From Euperipatoides rowelli (Eukaryota; Onychophora; Udeonychophora; Euonychophora; Peripatopsidae), in NCBI GenBank assembly GCA_003024985.2, contig PXIH01S0002846.1: a stretch of 13,653 nucleotides of DNA. One strand, 5' to 3'. Under the pieces are notes generated by a model. It had not been told where the DNA came from. It saw only the letters and a list, made by a program, of their open reading frames with translations, and did not search any database. Both the position numbers and the translations under genes were made by a program. Shown here piece after piece: positions 1 through 8,086 of this stretch. Position 1 is the stretch's first letter. Every line of letters starts with the position of its first letter.

Positions 1-929
1 AATGTTTGGTTGTAAATTGTGCTTACGTGACAAATATTACTGTGGCAGACATTATGCGGCCATTAAGTCCACTTCTTACGGCGAATGTTTGGTTGTAAAT
101 TGTGCTTACGCGACAAATATTACTGTGGTAGACATTAGGCGGCCATTAAGTTCACTTCTTACGGCGAATGTTTGGTTGTAAATTGTGCTTACGCGACAAA
201 TATTACTGTGACAGACATTAAGCGGCCATTAAGTCCACTTCTTATGGTGAATGTTTGGTTGTAAATTGTGCTTACGCGTCAAATAATAGTGGCAGACATT
301 AGGCGGCCATTAAGTCCACTTCTTACGGCGAAGGTTTGGTTGTAAATTGTGCTTCCGCGACAAAGATTACTGTGGGAGACATTAGGCGGCCATTAAGCAT
401 GCTTCTTACAGCGAAAGTTTGGTTGTAAATTGTGCTTAAGTGACAAATATTACTGTGGCAAACATCAGGCAGCCATTAAGTCCAGTTCTTACGGCGAAAG
501 TTTGGTTGTAAATTGTGCTTACGCGACAAATATTAAGCGGCCATTAAGTCCACTTCTTACGGCGAAGGTTTGGTTGTAAATTGTGATTCCGCGACAAAGA
601 TTACTGTGGGAGACATTAGGCGGCCATTAAGCATGCTTCTTACAGCGAAAGTTTGGTTGTAAATTGTGCTTAAGCGACAAATATTACTGTGGCAAACATC
701 AGGCAGCCATTAAGTCCAGTTCTTACGGTGAATGTTTGGTTGTAAATTGTGCTTACGCGACAAATATTAAGCGGCCATTAAGTTCACTTCTTACGGCGAA
801 TGTTTGGTTGTAAATTGTACTTATGTGACAAATATTACTGTGGCAGACATTAAGCGGCCATTAAGTACACTTCTTATGGCGAATGTTTGGTTGTAAATTG
901 TGCATAGGTGTCAAATATTACTGTGGCAG
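1..929. repeat. 83-bp satellite array, about 11 units, open at the left edge
   Basis: Head-to-tail units begin at 1, 84, 167, 250, 331, 414, 497, 565, 648, 731, 799 and 882. The usual spacing is 83 bp. The unit at 250 is 81 bp and those at 497 and 731 are 68 bp. Each unit opens with AATGTTTGGTTGTAAATTG or a close variant and ends near CACTTCTTACGGCG. The last unit breaks down after about 929. The array starts at base 1 of the window, so it probably continues to the left. No unit holds an open frame worth calling and no RNA gene is seen. The units hold several CpG dinucleotides, unlike the AT-rich DNA that follows. Confidence 0.97.
331..798. repeat. Two copies of a 234-bp higher-order repeat within the satellite
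   Basis: Three successive satellite units (83 + 83 + 68 bp, at 331, 414 and 497) form a block that is repeated almost unchanged at 565, 648 and 731. Shared variants mark the block. The first unit of each copy has CAAAGATTACTGTGGGAG and GCATGCTTCTTACAG. The second has CAAACATCAGGCAGCC. The third lacks 15 bp. The block was therefore duplicated as a whole after the single units had diverged. Confidence 0.9.
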
Positions 930-3006
930 AAGACACTGCCTAAAAAATTATCCAAAGAACTTCATCCCTAACTGTAATAAAGCAGGGCCTACAGTCAGTT
1001 ATTCAGCTAATATTCTGAAAACATTAATCATGACCTTTGGCATAGTGTGGGTCCAATAAAATTTCCATGTTCCATAATTCATCACAATCCATCCCAAAGG
1101 ATAGTGAAGGAATAATTACTTTATTAACGATCTCATTATCCACTTTCATACTAATAGTGCATATCTAGGTTTAACTATTCACTTATTTTACCCTAGTCAA
1201 TTTGAGCTTGTGGAGGTGGCAATGAGTTATGAGACAAACCTTTGGGAAATGTACAAGAATATTCATATTTATCAAATGAATAAGTAGTGTAGATCAGACC
1301 AAAACAAACTTGACACTGTCAAATACATACACCATCATTTGCACATGTATGCTGAGTGTGAAACTGGCATAGTTACCATAAAGACACTACATTGTCAAGT
1401 AACAAAATTAGGACCTTGAGGGAATGTGAAGGATTTTTATTTATCCCCCAAACATTTTTTTTTTAAAAATTTGAAATCATTATACAAACAACTTATTTCC
1501 ATTTTTAATATTATTCATTACTATCGCTAGACAGTACTACCTTCCTTGAGAAACGTAGACATTTGTAATTTTGTCATAAAATTACGGACATGTAGTCGAT
1601 ATTGAATTTGCAGAAAGGCAGAGTTTATTTATTTATTTATTTATTTATGTTTAAAAGTTTAATCCCAAGCAACACTTTCTGCCATGCAATTTTAGTAGAG
1701 AAAAACTAGGTTTTATAATTGAAACTAGTCTGCCTACTCAAGCAGAAGTTGCAGACATGCCGAAGATAAATTCAATAACCTGCAGGAGATGAAATGTTTC
1801 AACATGATAAATTATATCATACAGAATTTTTAAAAAATTGAAAAGTCTTTATGCATATCAATAATTTAGAATTTGTTTTCATTACGTTATGGATTAGTTA
1901 TTTCTTTATAACACGCTTTAGACAACCTAAAATACTAACTTATCGCTGCCTGCTTTGACATTCATCGTAAAAACTACTTCCTGTACCGTATCTGTAGATG
2001 CTACCTCATGCCCAAACTCACATCACCACTCAAACCTGCATCACAACTAAAAATGGGCTACCAGGAGCCTAACCATTGTCATCTTATTATTGGAACTACC
2101 AAATTGTATTAAAAAAAGATGAAGTTTAATTCAATACCAAAGTAGTATAGTGCTGCCACCAAGTGAGGCTTGGTTTTCTTTATATTTTGAATAAACAAAT
2201 AAGATGGTGATAAATTCTAAAAAGCATTCATTCTAATGTAGTTTTAATTTTTGGTTTATGTATTATTGTCAATGTTATGCAAATTAGATATATTTAATAA
2301 TATTAATATAATTTTGATTTTATTACAATGTAATGTCATTTTGTATGCAGATGTAAACAAAATAAACAAAAAATTAGCTCACTACAGATCATTTAATATT
2401 TCATTCATTTAATATCAACATGACTATTGATCAAATTCAGTAGCCTACCATAGATAATCTAACCACAAATTCAGAGAAAGATTTGGAATCAAACATAAAA
2501 ATACAGAAATACAAACCATTCAGGACAACAGCCCAATATCAGCAAGCCTAATCAGGATGTATTAAAGGCCTACATATAAACTAAACATCAGGGCAGCTTA
2601 TGAATCATACCAGTGAAAATAAAACACACATTAAAACTGGAATCAGATATACAACCCATAAATAAAATTTGGCCCAATGTATCTTACTAACAGACACAAT
2701 AAGCAACAACTATAAAACCATAAGGTGTGCCTAATATGCCTGCCTAAATTTTAAAAAATGTTATTTGGTTATATCATTACTCATATTTAGTCATTTTAAT
2801 GCACTTTGTGCTTTAATATAGATTCTAAATTTCTCTGATGATTACAATGATGTAATAAAGATATTGGATTATTAAAAAGTTGTTCAAACATACCATTTAT
2901 GTGTCTCTACAATTTTATACCATTGAACAACACAAAGCATATATTTATATGCAATTTTCATATAAACCAGCGTTACTTATTTAGATGAAACCACCAACCT
3001 CCACAT
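930..3006. other. AT-rich intergenic stretch, no gene seen
   Basis: About 2 kb of AT-rich sequence between the satellite and the minisatellite. Stops are frequent in all frames and I recognise no exon, RNA gene or transposon domain on either strand. The only clear structure is the TTTA microsatellite at 1624-1648. Scattered AATAAA-like hexamers are expected by chance at this base composition. Confidence 0.6.
1624..1648. repeat. (TTTA)n microsatellite, about 6 units
   Basis: An uninterrupted run of TTTA tetranucleotides, ended by TTTATG. It is a simple repeat with no associated gene. Confidence 0.95.
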
Positions 3007-3146
3007 CCAACTATACTAAGTGAACAGAAACGAAGAAATCTCCAACTATACTAAGTGACCAGAAACGAAGAAATCTCCAACTATACTAAGTGACCAGAAA
3101 CGAAGAAATCTCCAACTATACTAAGTGACCAGAAACAAAGAAATCT
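3007..3146. repeat. 35-bp minisatellite, 4 copies
   Basis: Units start at 3007, 3042, 3077 and 3112, each beginning CCAACTATACTAAGTGA and ending AAGAAATCT. A partial fifth start (CCAACC) follows. The copies differ only at single positions: AACAGAAA against ACCAGAAA in the first, and GAAACAAAG against GAAACGAAG in the last. The middle copies are identical, which suggests recent expansion. The unit is not a multiple of three and no frame stays open. Confidence 0.97.
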
Positions 3147-3149
3147 CCA

Positions 3150-4278
3150 ACCATCTCAATATAATATTACTTATTTTCATGAATTCATTTAAAGATAAAA
3201 TCTAAAAAATGAATTATTGATCCTTTGGTTCATAATTGTGCCTGCAGTAGAGTGACCAGATTGCCACAATTGGAACTAGGGACATGGGATTTTTTTTTTT
3301 TAGGTAGGGGCAGAAAATCTTTTTTCCAAAGAGATGAATCCAGTTCATTTTATAGTAAAATATGTCGGTCCAAGAAATATATTTTTTACTGAAAATGACC
3401 ACACAGTCATGGTTGGGCAAGATAACAAAAATGGTCAGATAATTCATTTTACTTGGCCTAAAATTTTATTTATTATTATTACGGGTTTATTGTAAAATTG
3501 AATTAAGTTACATGTAAAACTAATATAGTTAACAATCACATTAATTCATAAAAGTTAATTATTTATAGCCTTAGCCCAGTTAAGGATGTAGGCTATATTT
3601 ACATAGATTAATCTTAATGTTATACAAAAACAAAACAAAAATAGCTTATATATCTCGTTTCCTCTAATTTTGCAAGGAAACATCCTAATCTAAAAGTTTA
3701 TAAAAAAAAAGGTAGGCTATAGGTAACTTCATATATCTAGATGTTCTGATATATTCCCAGTGGAATTTCTCAGACTGTCGNGTTCTCCTACCAGTAATGC
3801 TGTAATTAACAATCGGGCCATAAGCAGGGAATTTTTTAAAAAAAGATAAAGCAAAATTTTCGAAATACCGTACTGACTATTCTTTCGTCCAGCCTTTGCA
3901 ACCCAAAAAACATTAAAGCTTCTCTACAACTTATTTATAAAGTTATCTTTCAAAATCACTACTTTGGACTCTCTCTACAGCCATGGATTATTTATATTGA
4001 TACAAAAATCATATAATGGAAGATGAACTAAAATTAGATTTAAACGACAGAAGTTCAAATGATTTTAAAGTATTTGGAATAATAATAAATTGATGTGATT
4101 GAGATTTTAGGCTATAACTGTTTTTTATCTGAATTTTTTTGTTTAGAAGCTTCATAGTTTGATTTTATCTAGGTTAATATAACTTATTTATGCAATAATT
4201 GACATGGAGAAGCATCCTATATAAAGATCCTTCTAATAATGTAAACAATAATGATGATAAAAATAAAAATAAACTTAC
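3150..4278. other. Non-coding AT-rich stretch, presumed intron or downstream flank of the glycosidase gene
   Basis: No convincing exon. If the minus-strand glycosidase gene continues, this is intron DNA downstream of the donor at 4278. A T-run lies near 3291-3302, and an ambiguous base sits at 3781. The sequence near 3250 (GTGACCAGAT) resembles ends of some small DNA transposons, but no partner end is visible. A possible decayed exon near 3740-3799 is discussed in the findings. The motif TAGGCTAT recurs nearby without clear meaning. Confidence 0.45.
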
Positions 4279-4415
4279 CGGTCTTGCCAAGTTTTGGGTG
4301 TTCGTCTCAGATGAATGAGCAGTGCTTCCTCTGGTGGTAGAAGATTGCCTTAATTTAGCCAATTCTACAGCAATTTGGCTACCAATTCTAGCATTATTTT
4401 TATACAAGTCAATAT
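4279..4415 (-). CDS. Internal exon: C-terminal end of pseudouridine-5'-phosphate glycosidase (PsuG-like)
   Basis: A 137-nt exon read on the minus strand. It starts after an ATTTCAG acceptor and stops at a strong donor (CCG followed by GTAAGT). It begins with two bases of a split codon and ends on a whole codon (phase 0). It encodes about 45 residues. The first part reads IDLYKNNARIGSQIAVEL, matching the conserved last helices of PsuG enzymes, where NNA followed by a GxxIAxxL-type helix is typical. A Ser/Thr-rich tail ending LARP follows. PsuG cleaves pseudouridine 5'-phosphate to uracil and ribose 5-phosphate in pseudouridine breakdown. The tail looks like a linker, and in many eukaryotes PsuG is fused to a PfkB-type pseudouridine kinase. 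Continuation into such a domain is inferred. The family call is from remembered motifs, not a search. Confidence 0.82.
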
Positions 4416-4597
4416 CTGAAATCTTATTAAGGAAAATAAAAATACAAAAATGCTGGAAAGAATTACAATTCAAATTATTTAAAAATATTTCTTAACTTTT
4501 AACTAAAAACTTGGAAATTAAAAGGAAAACATGCCTATGGGTGGGAAGAGGGACAGAGGTGTGTAAATTTCAAACTTGAAAGAAACAAAAAGGATAC
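4416..4597 (-). other. 182-bp intron between the two glycosidase exons
   Basis: GT-AG intron read on the minus strand, from GTATCC to ATTTCAG, inserted in phase 1. It is AT-rich and carries nothing else recognisable. Confidence 0.8.
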
Positions 4598-4683
4598 TGG
4601 CCAATAGAGACTTGCCTAAACTTAGTTCATTAATTCTTTTCAGACAGTAGGGAGTGATATCTTTACCGTGAATACCAGCTTCA
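4598..4683 (-). CDS. Internal exon: pseudouridine-5'-phosphate glycosidase (PsuG-like), upstream of the exon at 4279-4415
   Basis: An 86-nt minus-strand exon. Its acceptor has a long T-rich tract ending TTTACAG at 4684 and its donor is GTATCC at 4597. It carries one base of a split codon at each end and 28 whole codons between. The peptide contains EAGIHGKDITPY and, further on, INELSLGKSL, which match the PsuG block usually written GIxGKxxTPFLLxxIxxLTxGKSL. Splicing across the 182-bp intron to the next exon restores an Asn codon and gives the expected KSLxANI junction. The correct phase and the joined motif on both sides are strong evidence for a real gene. The catalytic residues of the family lie further N-terminal and are not in these exons. 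No frame damage is seen, so it may be functional. Confidence 0.85.
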
Positions 4684-4987
4684 CTGTAAATAAAAAAAAA
4701 TAAAAATCCTCAACATACAGCAAGTGACAATATTTTAAATGAAAATATGTTTATTCAAAAGATATTAATTTACATTTGACCTCGTTATGGTCAATCAACT
4801 TCCTTCATACGTACAAATTAATGTTAATTTATTCAGTCTGTATTTATTTTGTATGTGTGATCATTATGAAAAATAAAATAATGTGACACGCATGCCTAGT
4901 TGCCTTTAAATGTATAGGTTTGCGACTTCTGCCACTACTGATAAGTATTTTATATATTCCTGTATATTTAATTTTATTTAATTTCAA

Positions 4988-5140
4988 ATTGATAATTTTA
5001 GCTCAAATGTTTTCAGGAAAAATTTCCCATTCTCAAGTGCTCAATTCAGTTCTAGTTGGCAATATAAGAAAATCTAGAGCTGAATTTAGCACTTGAATAT
5101 GGGGAAAATATCCTGAAAACATTTGTGCTAAAAATATCCA
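4988..5140. repeat. Imperfect inverted repeat, arms about 60-65 bp, short loop
   Basis: The left arm (about 4988-5055) includes CAAATGTTTTCAGGA and CAAGTGCT. The right arm (about 5074-5140) includes the reverse complements AGCACTTG and TCCTGAAAACATTTG. The inner ends are TTCTAG and CTAGAGC, around an 18-bp loop. Several mismatches show it is not brand new. It could be a small foldback or MITE relic, or a palindromic duplication. No clear target duplication was found. Confidence 0.8.
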
Positions 5141-5201
5141 CAGGAAATTAAATAAAACCTCCATTAAAAAAACTCTTCAGAGGTGTATTTTTATATAGTA
5201 A

Positions 5202-5414
5202 TGTAGTCAGCTGACAGGAGCGAGACATACAGCCCGACCCTCTGGAGCTGCATCATCATTTTCTACTGGATATTTGTATGATTCCCTAAGCAAGTCAGCA
5301 GATATTATGTTATTGCAATCTTGTTCTTGGAATAAATCTATTACATTCCAGGCTTCATGTCTCAAGTCTTCTTTATTTTTTTATTATTACAACCATTTTT
5401 GTAATGAATTCTAA
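5202..5414 (+). pseudogene. Decayed tyrosine-recombinase C-terminal fragment
   Basis: An open stretch of about 70 codons with no start. Near its beginning is a HTAR sequence (His codon at 5226, Arg codon at 5235), resembling the HxxR box of tyrosine recombinases. Next comes SADIMLLQSCSWNKSITF, which resembles the family's segment of a conserved Trp (5328) about 30 residues after the box. A run of Tyr codons follows at 5382-5390, where the nucleophile would be expected. Recombinases of this form occur in DIRS-like retroelements and Cryptons of animals. The N-terminal half of the domain, including the first catalytic Arg, is not visible, so it is a fragment at best. The opposite strand is also open for about 57 codons but matches nothing I know. 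Confidence 0.42.
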
Positions 5415-5646
5415 CCATGGGAATCATTACAATGGTTATAAATCTGAAAGAAGGGTAATATTTTTTTCCCTGAACTATGAATCACCCAATAGACAGGTAA
5501 TAAATAAAGCAATGTCATAGACGTATTTACTATCAAATTTTTGTTTTTCTAAAGTCAGGAAGTGAACAAGTTAAATGAAGAGAGGGAGATTTCCTGGACT
5601 CTGGAGGTATGTTTTTTAAAAAACTTCAAGCACTCGGAATACATAA

Positions 5647-5797
5647 GAGCGCGCTCTGAATCCAAAGAAATCCGATTTTTAAAAAATCGGAGAACACTCT
5701 ATGGCGGATTTTAATAAACTACGATTTTAATAAACTACGAGCACTAATAGGAGTAAGCCCTTACTACCCCTAGTAAAAGCATCAGGATTTAGAGCAC
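5647..5797. repeat. Cluster of palindromes and a 16-bp tandem pair, possible MITE relic
   Basis: Contains the perfect palindrome GAGCGCGCTC (5647-5656) and the perfect hairpin CCGATTTTT-A-AAAAATCGG (5672-5690). A 16-bp unit, GATTTTAATAAACTAC, is repeated in tandem (5707-5722, 5723-5738). GCGCTCTGAATCC (about 5651-5663) is mirrored by GGATTTAGAGCAC (5785-5797), so the whole patch is loosely bounded by inverted ends. No target duplication could be fixed. Confidence 0.55.
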
Positions 5798-5829
5798 TAC
5801 CCACAATGCATCGCAACACAATCAAAATT

Positions 5830-6800
5830 CAAAATGGAGGAAAATAAACTTTATTGATATTTACGTTTGTCAAATATCACTTATTTGGTCATATCTAGGC
5901 ACTACTTCCTCTACATAATTTTCTTATTTTGACTATACGTGATCTTTTACGATGACAGTGATTATTTTTTAAATGCTGAAAAATGAATTGTTTTTAGTCA
6001 ATGAGATAGCAATAGCTACCGCCTCTGTTTGGCTGAAGGCTAGGTGAAGTCTGAGATCCAGATTCTTGTTCTATGTCTTGGTGGCACAGATAGCAAGCAT
6101 GCCGACCTTTTAAACGGAAACCAATCACATGTTCGAATATTGCCTCGGACATGGTTGTTTTTAATGTCAGACAATATACCTTTAAAAGCACCTTCGAGTG
6201 AAGATTTAACTAAAATTAAAGACTTTTTTTATATTTTATATTTATATTTAGACTTATTTAGCCAGATCTTCAACAAAAGTCGGTTCTCTAGATCCATTGA
6301 ACACTTTTTCTCCTTTCATCTCCATATTTTATTACTCTGTTAGCATATTTGAATTTTCTCGGACTCTGTCTCCCTCTGTTTTGCACTCTGACGTGTACAG
6401 ATACTCTGAGCTCAAGCTCAGAGATTTTTAAAAAACATGGGGTAACCAGCAGAGTAACTTCATTCTCACATTACAGACGAGTAACATGGTCTTTTCCCAA
6501 CCTAAAAATGTGTGAAATCTAAGTAGGCCCAACTAGTTTAAAATAAAACAAAATTTGATTAAATCCCTTTATAGGTTTTTGAGTAGTTGGCAAAACTCTA
6601 CTATTATATTGAATTACTGTACATAATAATATCTCCTTCAGTAGAAAATGTCTCCTGTACTGGTATTAGATTATTTTGCCAATCAGCAATTCCATAAATA
6701 TTCTCCTCAATCAATATTAGCTCAATTGTTGTTAACATATAATAATGCACTATATACAAATCCTATAAGAGCTGGCAGATTATACAAAAAAGGGGGCCAA
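5830..6800. other. Stretch without a recognised gene
   Basis: Open frames of 64-99 codons occur on both strands, the best being minus 5994-6191 and plus 6044-6343. They overlap each other and none matches a family I know. A near-perfect palindrome, CTCTGAGCT-CA-AGCTCAGAG, lies at 6404-6423. ATTTTTAAAAAA-type motifs recur at about 5613, 5675 and 6425. The stretch could hold a promoter or an unrecognised mobile-element end. Nothing firm supports either. Confidence 0.4.
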
Positions 6801-6853
6801 AAATGGGGGTGGGGGAGGGAACATCCAGAGCATAGCTGGTGAACCTTTTCCGA

Positions 6854-6905
6854 CTAGTGTGCCACTTAATGTCTGGTTTATTACTTTAAAATGTCTAGTG
6901 TGCCA
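6854..6905. repeat. Subterminal direct repeat of the hAT-like element
   Basis: CTAGTGTGCCA occurs at 6854-6864 and again at 6895-6905, 41 bp apart. Related motifs (GTGCCAC, GTGTGCCATAG) lie twice near the right end (about 10332 and 10370). Subterminal repeats of this sort are common binding sites for hAT transposases. That role is inferred here. Confidence 0.5.
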
Positions 6906-7395
6906 TATGACTCAGCCAGCTAACATTATTGTACATAAGCATGCCATATTGAGAATCCACCTCGTCTAACATCTTTGAGAACTGGCGATTATTTAGAGCA
7001 AGTGTAAAGATATAAAGTTCATAACTTTAGTTACCACCAAGAGTACACTTTCAAATGTCTTCATACTTGCTTTCGCCAACTACTCCTCTTGGTAAATAAT
7101 GCAATGGAGCTGTACAATAACATGCTGAACATCTTCTACTCCTCATGGTGAATAACACAATACATCTGTACAATAACATGCTGAACATCTTCTACTCCTC
7201 ATGATGAATAATGCAATGGAGCTGTACAATGACATGCTGAACGTCTTCTACTCCTCATGGTGAATAATGCAATAGAGCTGTACAATAACATGCTGAACTT
7301 CTTCACTAAGAAATTTCACAAAACCATTAAGTTTACCTGCCATATTTGGGGTTGCATCAGTTGTCACAGAAACAATTTCCTATTTATTACCTGTA
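6906..7395 (-). pseudogene. hAT transposase fragment, broken by stops, a frameshift and a tandem expansion
   Basis: Read on the minus strand from about 7395 downwards. First comes EIVSVTTDATPNMAGK, then GFVKFLSEEVQHVIVQLYC followed by IIHHEE. These match the hAT catalytic-domain stretch (D-x-A-P-x-M-x-G, then a helix and C-x-I-H-x-E) of the group related to the host genes ZBED5 and GTF2IRD2. Below the tandem repeat the frame resumes with LAKASMKTF and VVTKVMNFI. After a frame change NNRQFSKMLDEVDSQYG and NNVSWLS follow, the expected order of downstream motifs. In-frame stops and at least one frameshift are present, and the dimerisation C-terminus is gone. The fragment runs straight into the left hAT end, so an internal deletion removed the rest. 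It is not functional. Confidence 0.8.
7081..7304. repeat. 56-bp tandem repeat, 4 copies, derived from transposase coding sequence
   Basis: Units begin with TACTCCTC at 7081, 7137, 7193 and 7249. Each contains GGTGAATAATGCAAT or a variant and CTGTACAATAACATGCTGAA. On the minus strand every unit encodes a version of the hAT segment QHVIVQLxCIIH. Since 56 is not a multiple of three, each extra copy shifts the frame. Confidence 0.92.
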
Positions 7396-7424
7396 CAATA
7401 TTACTCCATGTGTCATGTATTGAA

Positions 7425-7446
7425 GTAATTAGTAATAACTAATTAC
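7425..7446. repeat. Perfect 9-bp hairpin palindrome
   Basis: GTAATTAGT, a 4-bp loop AATA, then ACTAATTAC. It lies at the junction between the transposase fragment and the first LTR-like copy. Confidence 0.85.
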
Positions 7447-7534
7447 AAGCAGGTTAATGAAAAGCCAAGCACGTTCATCCGATACATGCATATTATTATA
7501 TATAGACTTCTTAGAATGCAGACTTGAGGTTAAC

Positions 7535-7660
7535 TGTAAAAGTTGTCCAGGCATAAAAACCCTAATTTGAAGGCCACCAATATGCAGTCATGTTCTGTTT
7601 ATTAAAGTGTTGTTATAATTACTTAGTATAATTAGTATTATTATTGTGCAAGACACAATA
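7535..7660 (+). mobile_element. First LTR-like copy of a short-LTR retroelement
   Basis: About 125 bp closely similar to 7961-8083. Shared segments include AAAAGTTGTC, TATAAAAACCCTA, GAAGGCCACCAATAT, TCATGTTCTGTTTATTAAAG and GTATTATTATTGTGCA, ending ACACAATA. A TATA-like box sits near 7553. The expected start motif TGTCATGTATTGAAGTAA lies upstream at 7411-7428, separated by 106 bp that the second copy lacks. This copy may therefore carry an insertion. Confidence 0.7.
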
Positions 7661-7944
7661 TAAACAATATAATTGAATGTACACACTATGATGTAAACAT
7701 GTTCTCTCCCTATACACTACTGTTAGAATGTAGTTTACAGAACTGCAATCATTTAAACAATAGAATTGAATGTAAAAACTATGATGTCAGATTGTTCACT
7801 CCCTATACACTACTAATAGAATGTAGTGTACAGAACTGCAATCATTTAAACAATATAGTTGAATGTACAAACTATGATGTTAGCTTGTTCTCTTCCTATA
7901 CACTACTAATAAAATGTAGTGTACAGAACTACAACCATTTAAAC
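7654..7944. repeat. 93-bp tandem repeat, about 3.2 copies, between the two LTR-like copies
   Basis: Full units start at GTTCTCTCCC (7701), GTTCACTCCC (7794) and GTTCTCTTCC (7887), exactly 93 bp apart. A partial unit (7654-7700) precedes them. The third unit breaks off at 7944 where the second LTR-like copy begins. The period is 31 codons, so one plus-strand frame (7699-7962) stays open and would give a repeated peptide. I treat that as a by-product, because start context and homology are lacking. Confidence 0.93.
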
Positions 7945-8080
7945 TGTCATGTGTTGAAGTAAAAGTTGTCTGGGTATAAAAACCCTAGTTTGAAGGCCAC
8001 CAATATACTGTCATGTTCTGTTTATTAAAGTTGTGTTATAATTACTTAGTGTTATTAGTATTATTATTGTGCACAACACA
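7945..8080 (+). mobile_element. Second LTR-like copy, likely the 5' LTR of the gag-pol element
   Basis: About 136 bp from TGTCATGTGTTGAAG to GCACAACACA, so it has TG...CA ends as LTRs do. It contains TATAAAAACCC at about 7975 and an ATTAAAG box near 8024, suggesting promoter and polyadenylation signals. An apparent primer-binding site and gag follow directly. Very short LTRs are known in some Ty3/gypsy lineages such as Mag. No matching 3' LTR exists downstream because pol is cut off. Confidence 0.65.
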
Positions 8081-8086
8081 ATAAAA

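Noticed and set aside
3250-3300. GTGACCAGAT and GGGAC motifs as the end of a small DNA transposon
   Set aside because: No inverted partner or target duplication was seen within 1 kb.
4174-4473. A 99-codon minus-strand ORF taken as one gene
   Set aside because: Only the middle (4279-4415) is exon. The N-terminal part lies in the upstream intron before the ATTTCAG acceptor, and the C-terminal part is intron after the GTAAGT donor.
6129-6145. TTCGAA-type tRNA B-box candidates (also near 8165 and 10352)
   Set aside because: No A-box, acceptor stem or cloverleaf can be folded around any of them.
6128-6158. Shared TGTTCGAATATT phrase with 10350-10362, followed in both by a similar GACATG
   Set aside because: Only 12 bases match exactly and the context is not clearly homologous. 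It may be chance, though a shared hAT end fragment cannot be excluded.
5994-6343. Overlapping open frames on both strands, including minus 5994-6191 with an in-frame ATG and a CYLCHQ segment
   Set aside because: No family recognised, the opposite strand is equally open, and no splice sites or repeats of motif support coding. The single C-x2-C is not enough for a zinc finger.
6648-6842. A 64-codon plus-strand ORF rich in Gly and Lys near its end
   Set aside because: It runs through a G-rich run into the hAT terminal repeat, and no domain is recognisable.
7699-7962. Plus-strand ORF encoding a 31-residue repeat
   Set aside because: It stays open only because the tandem period is 93 bp. There is no start context, no homology, and it ends inside the LTR-like copy.
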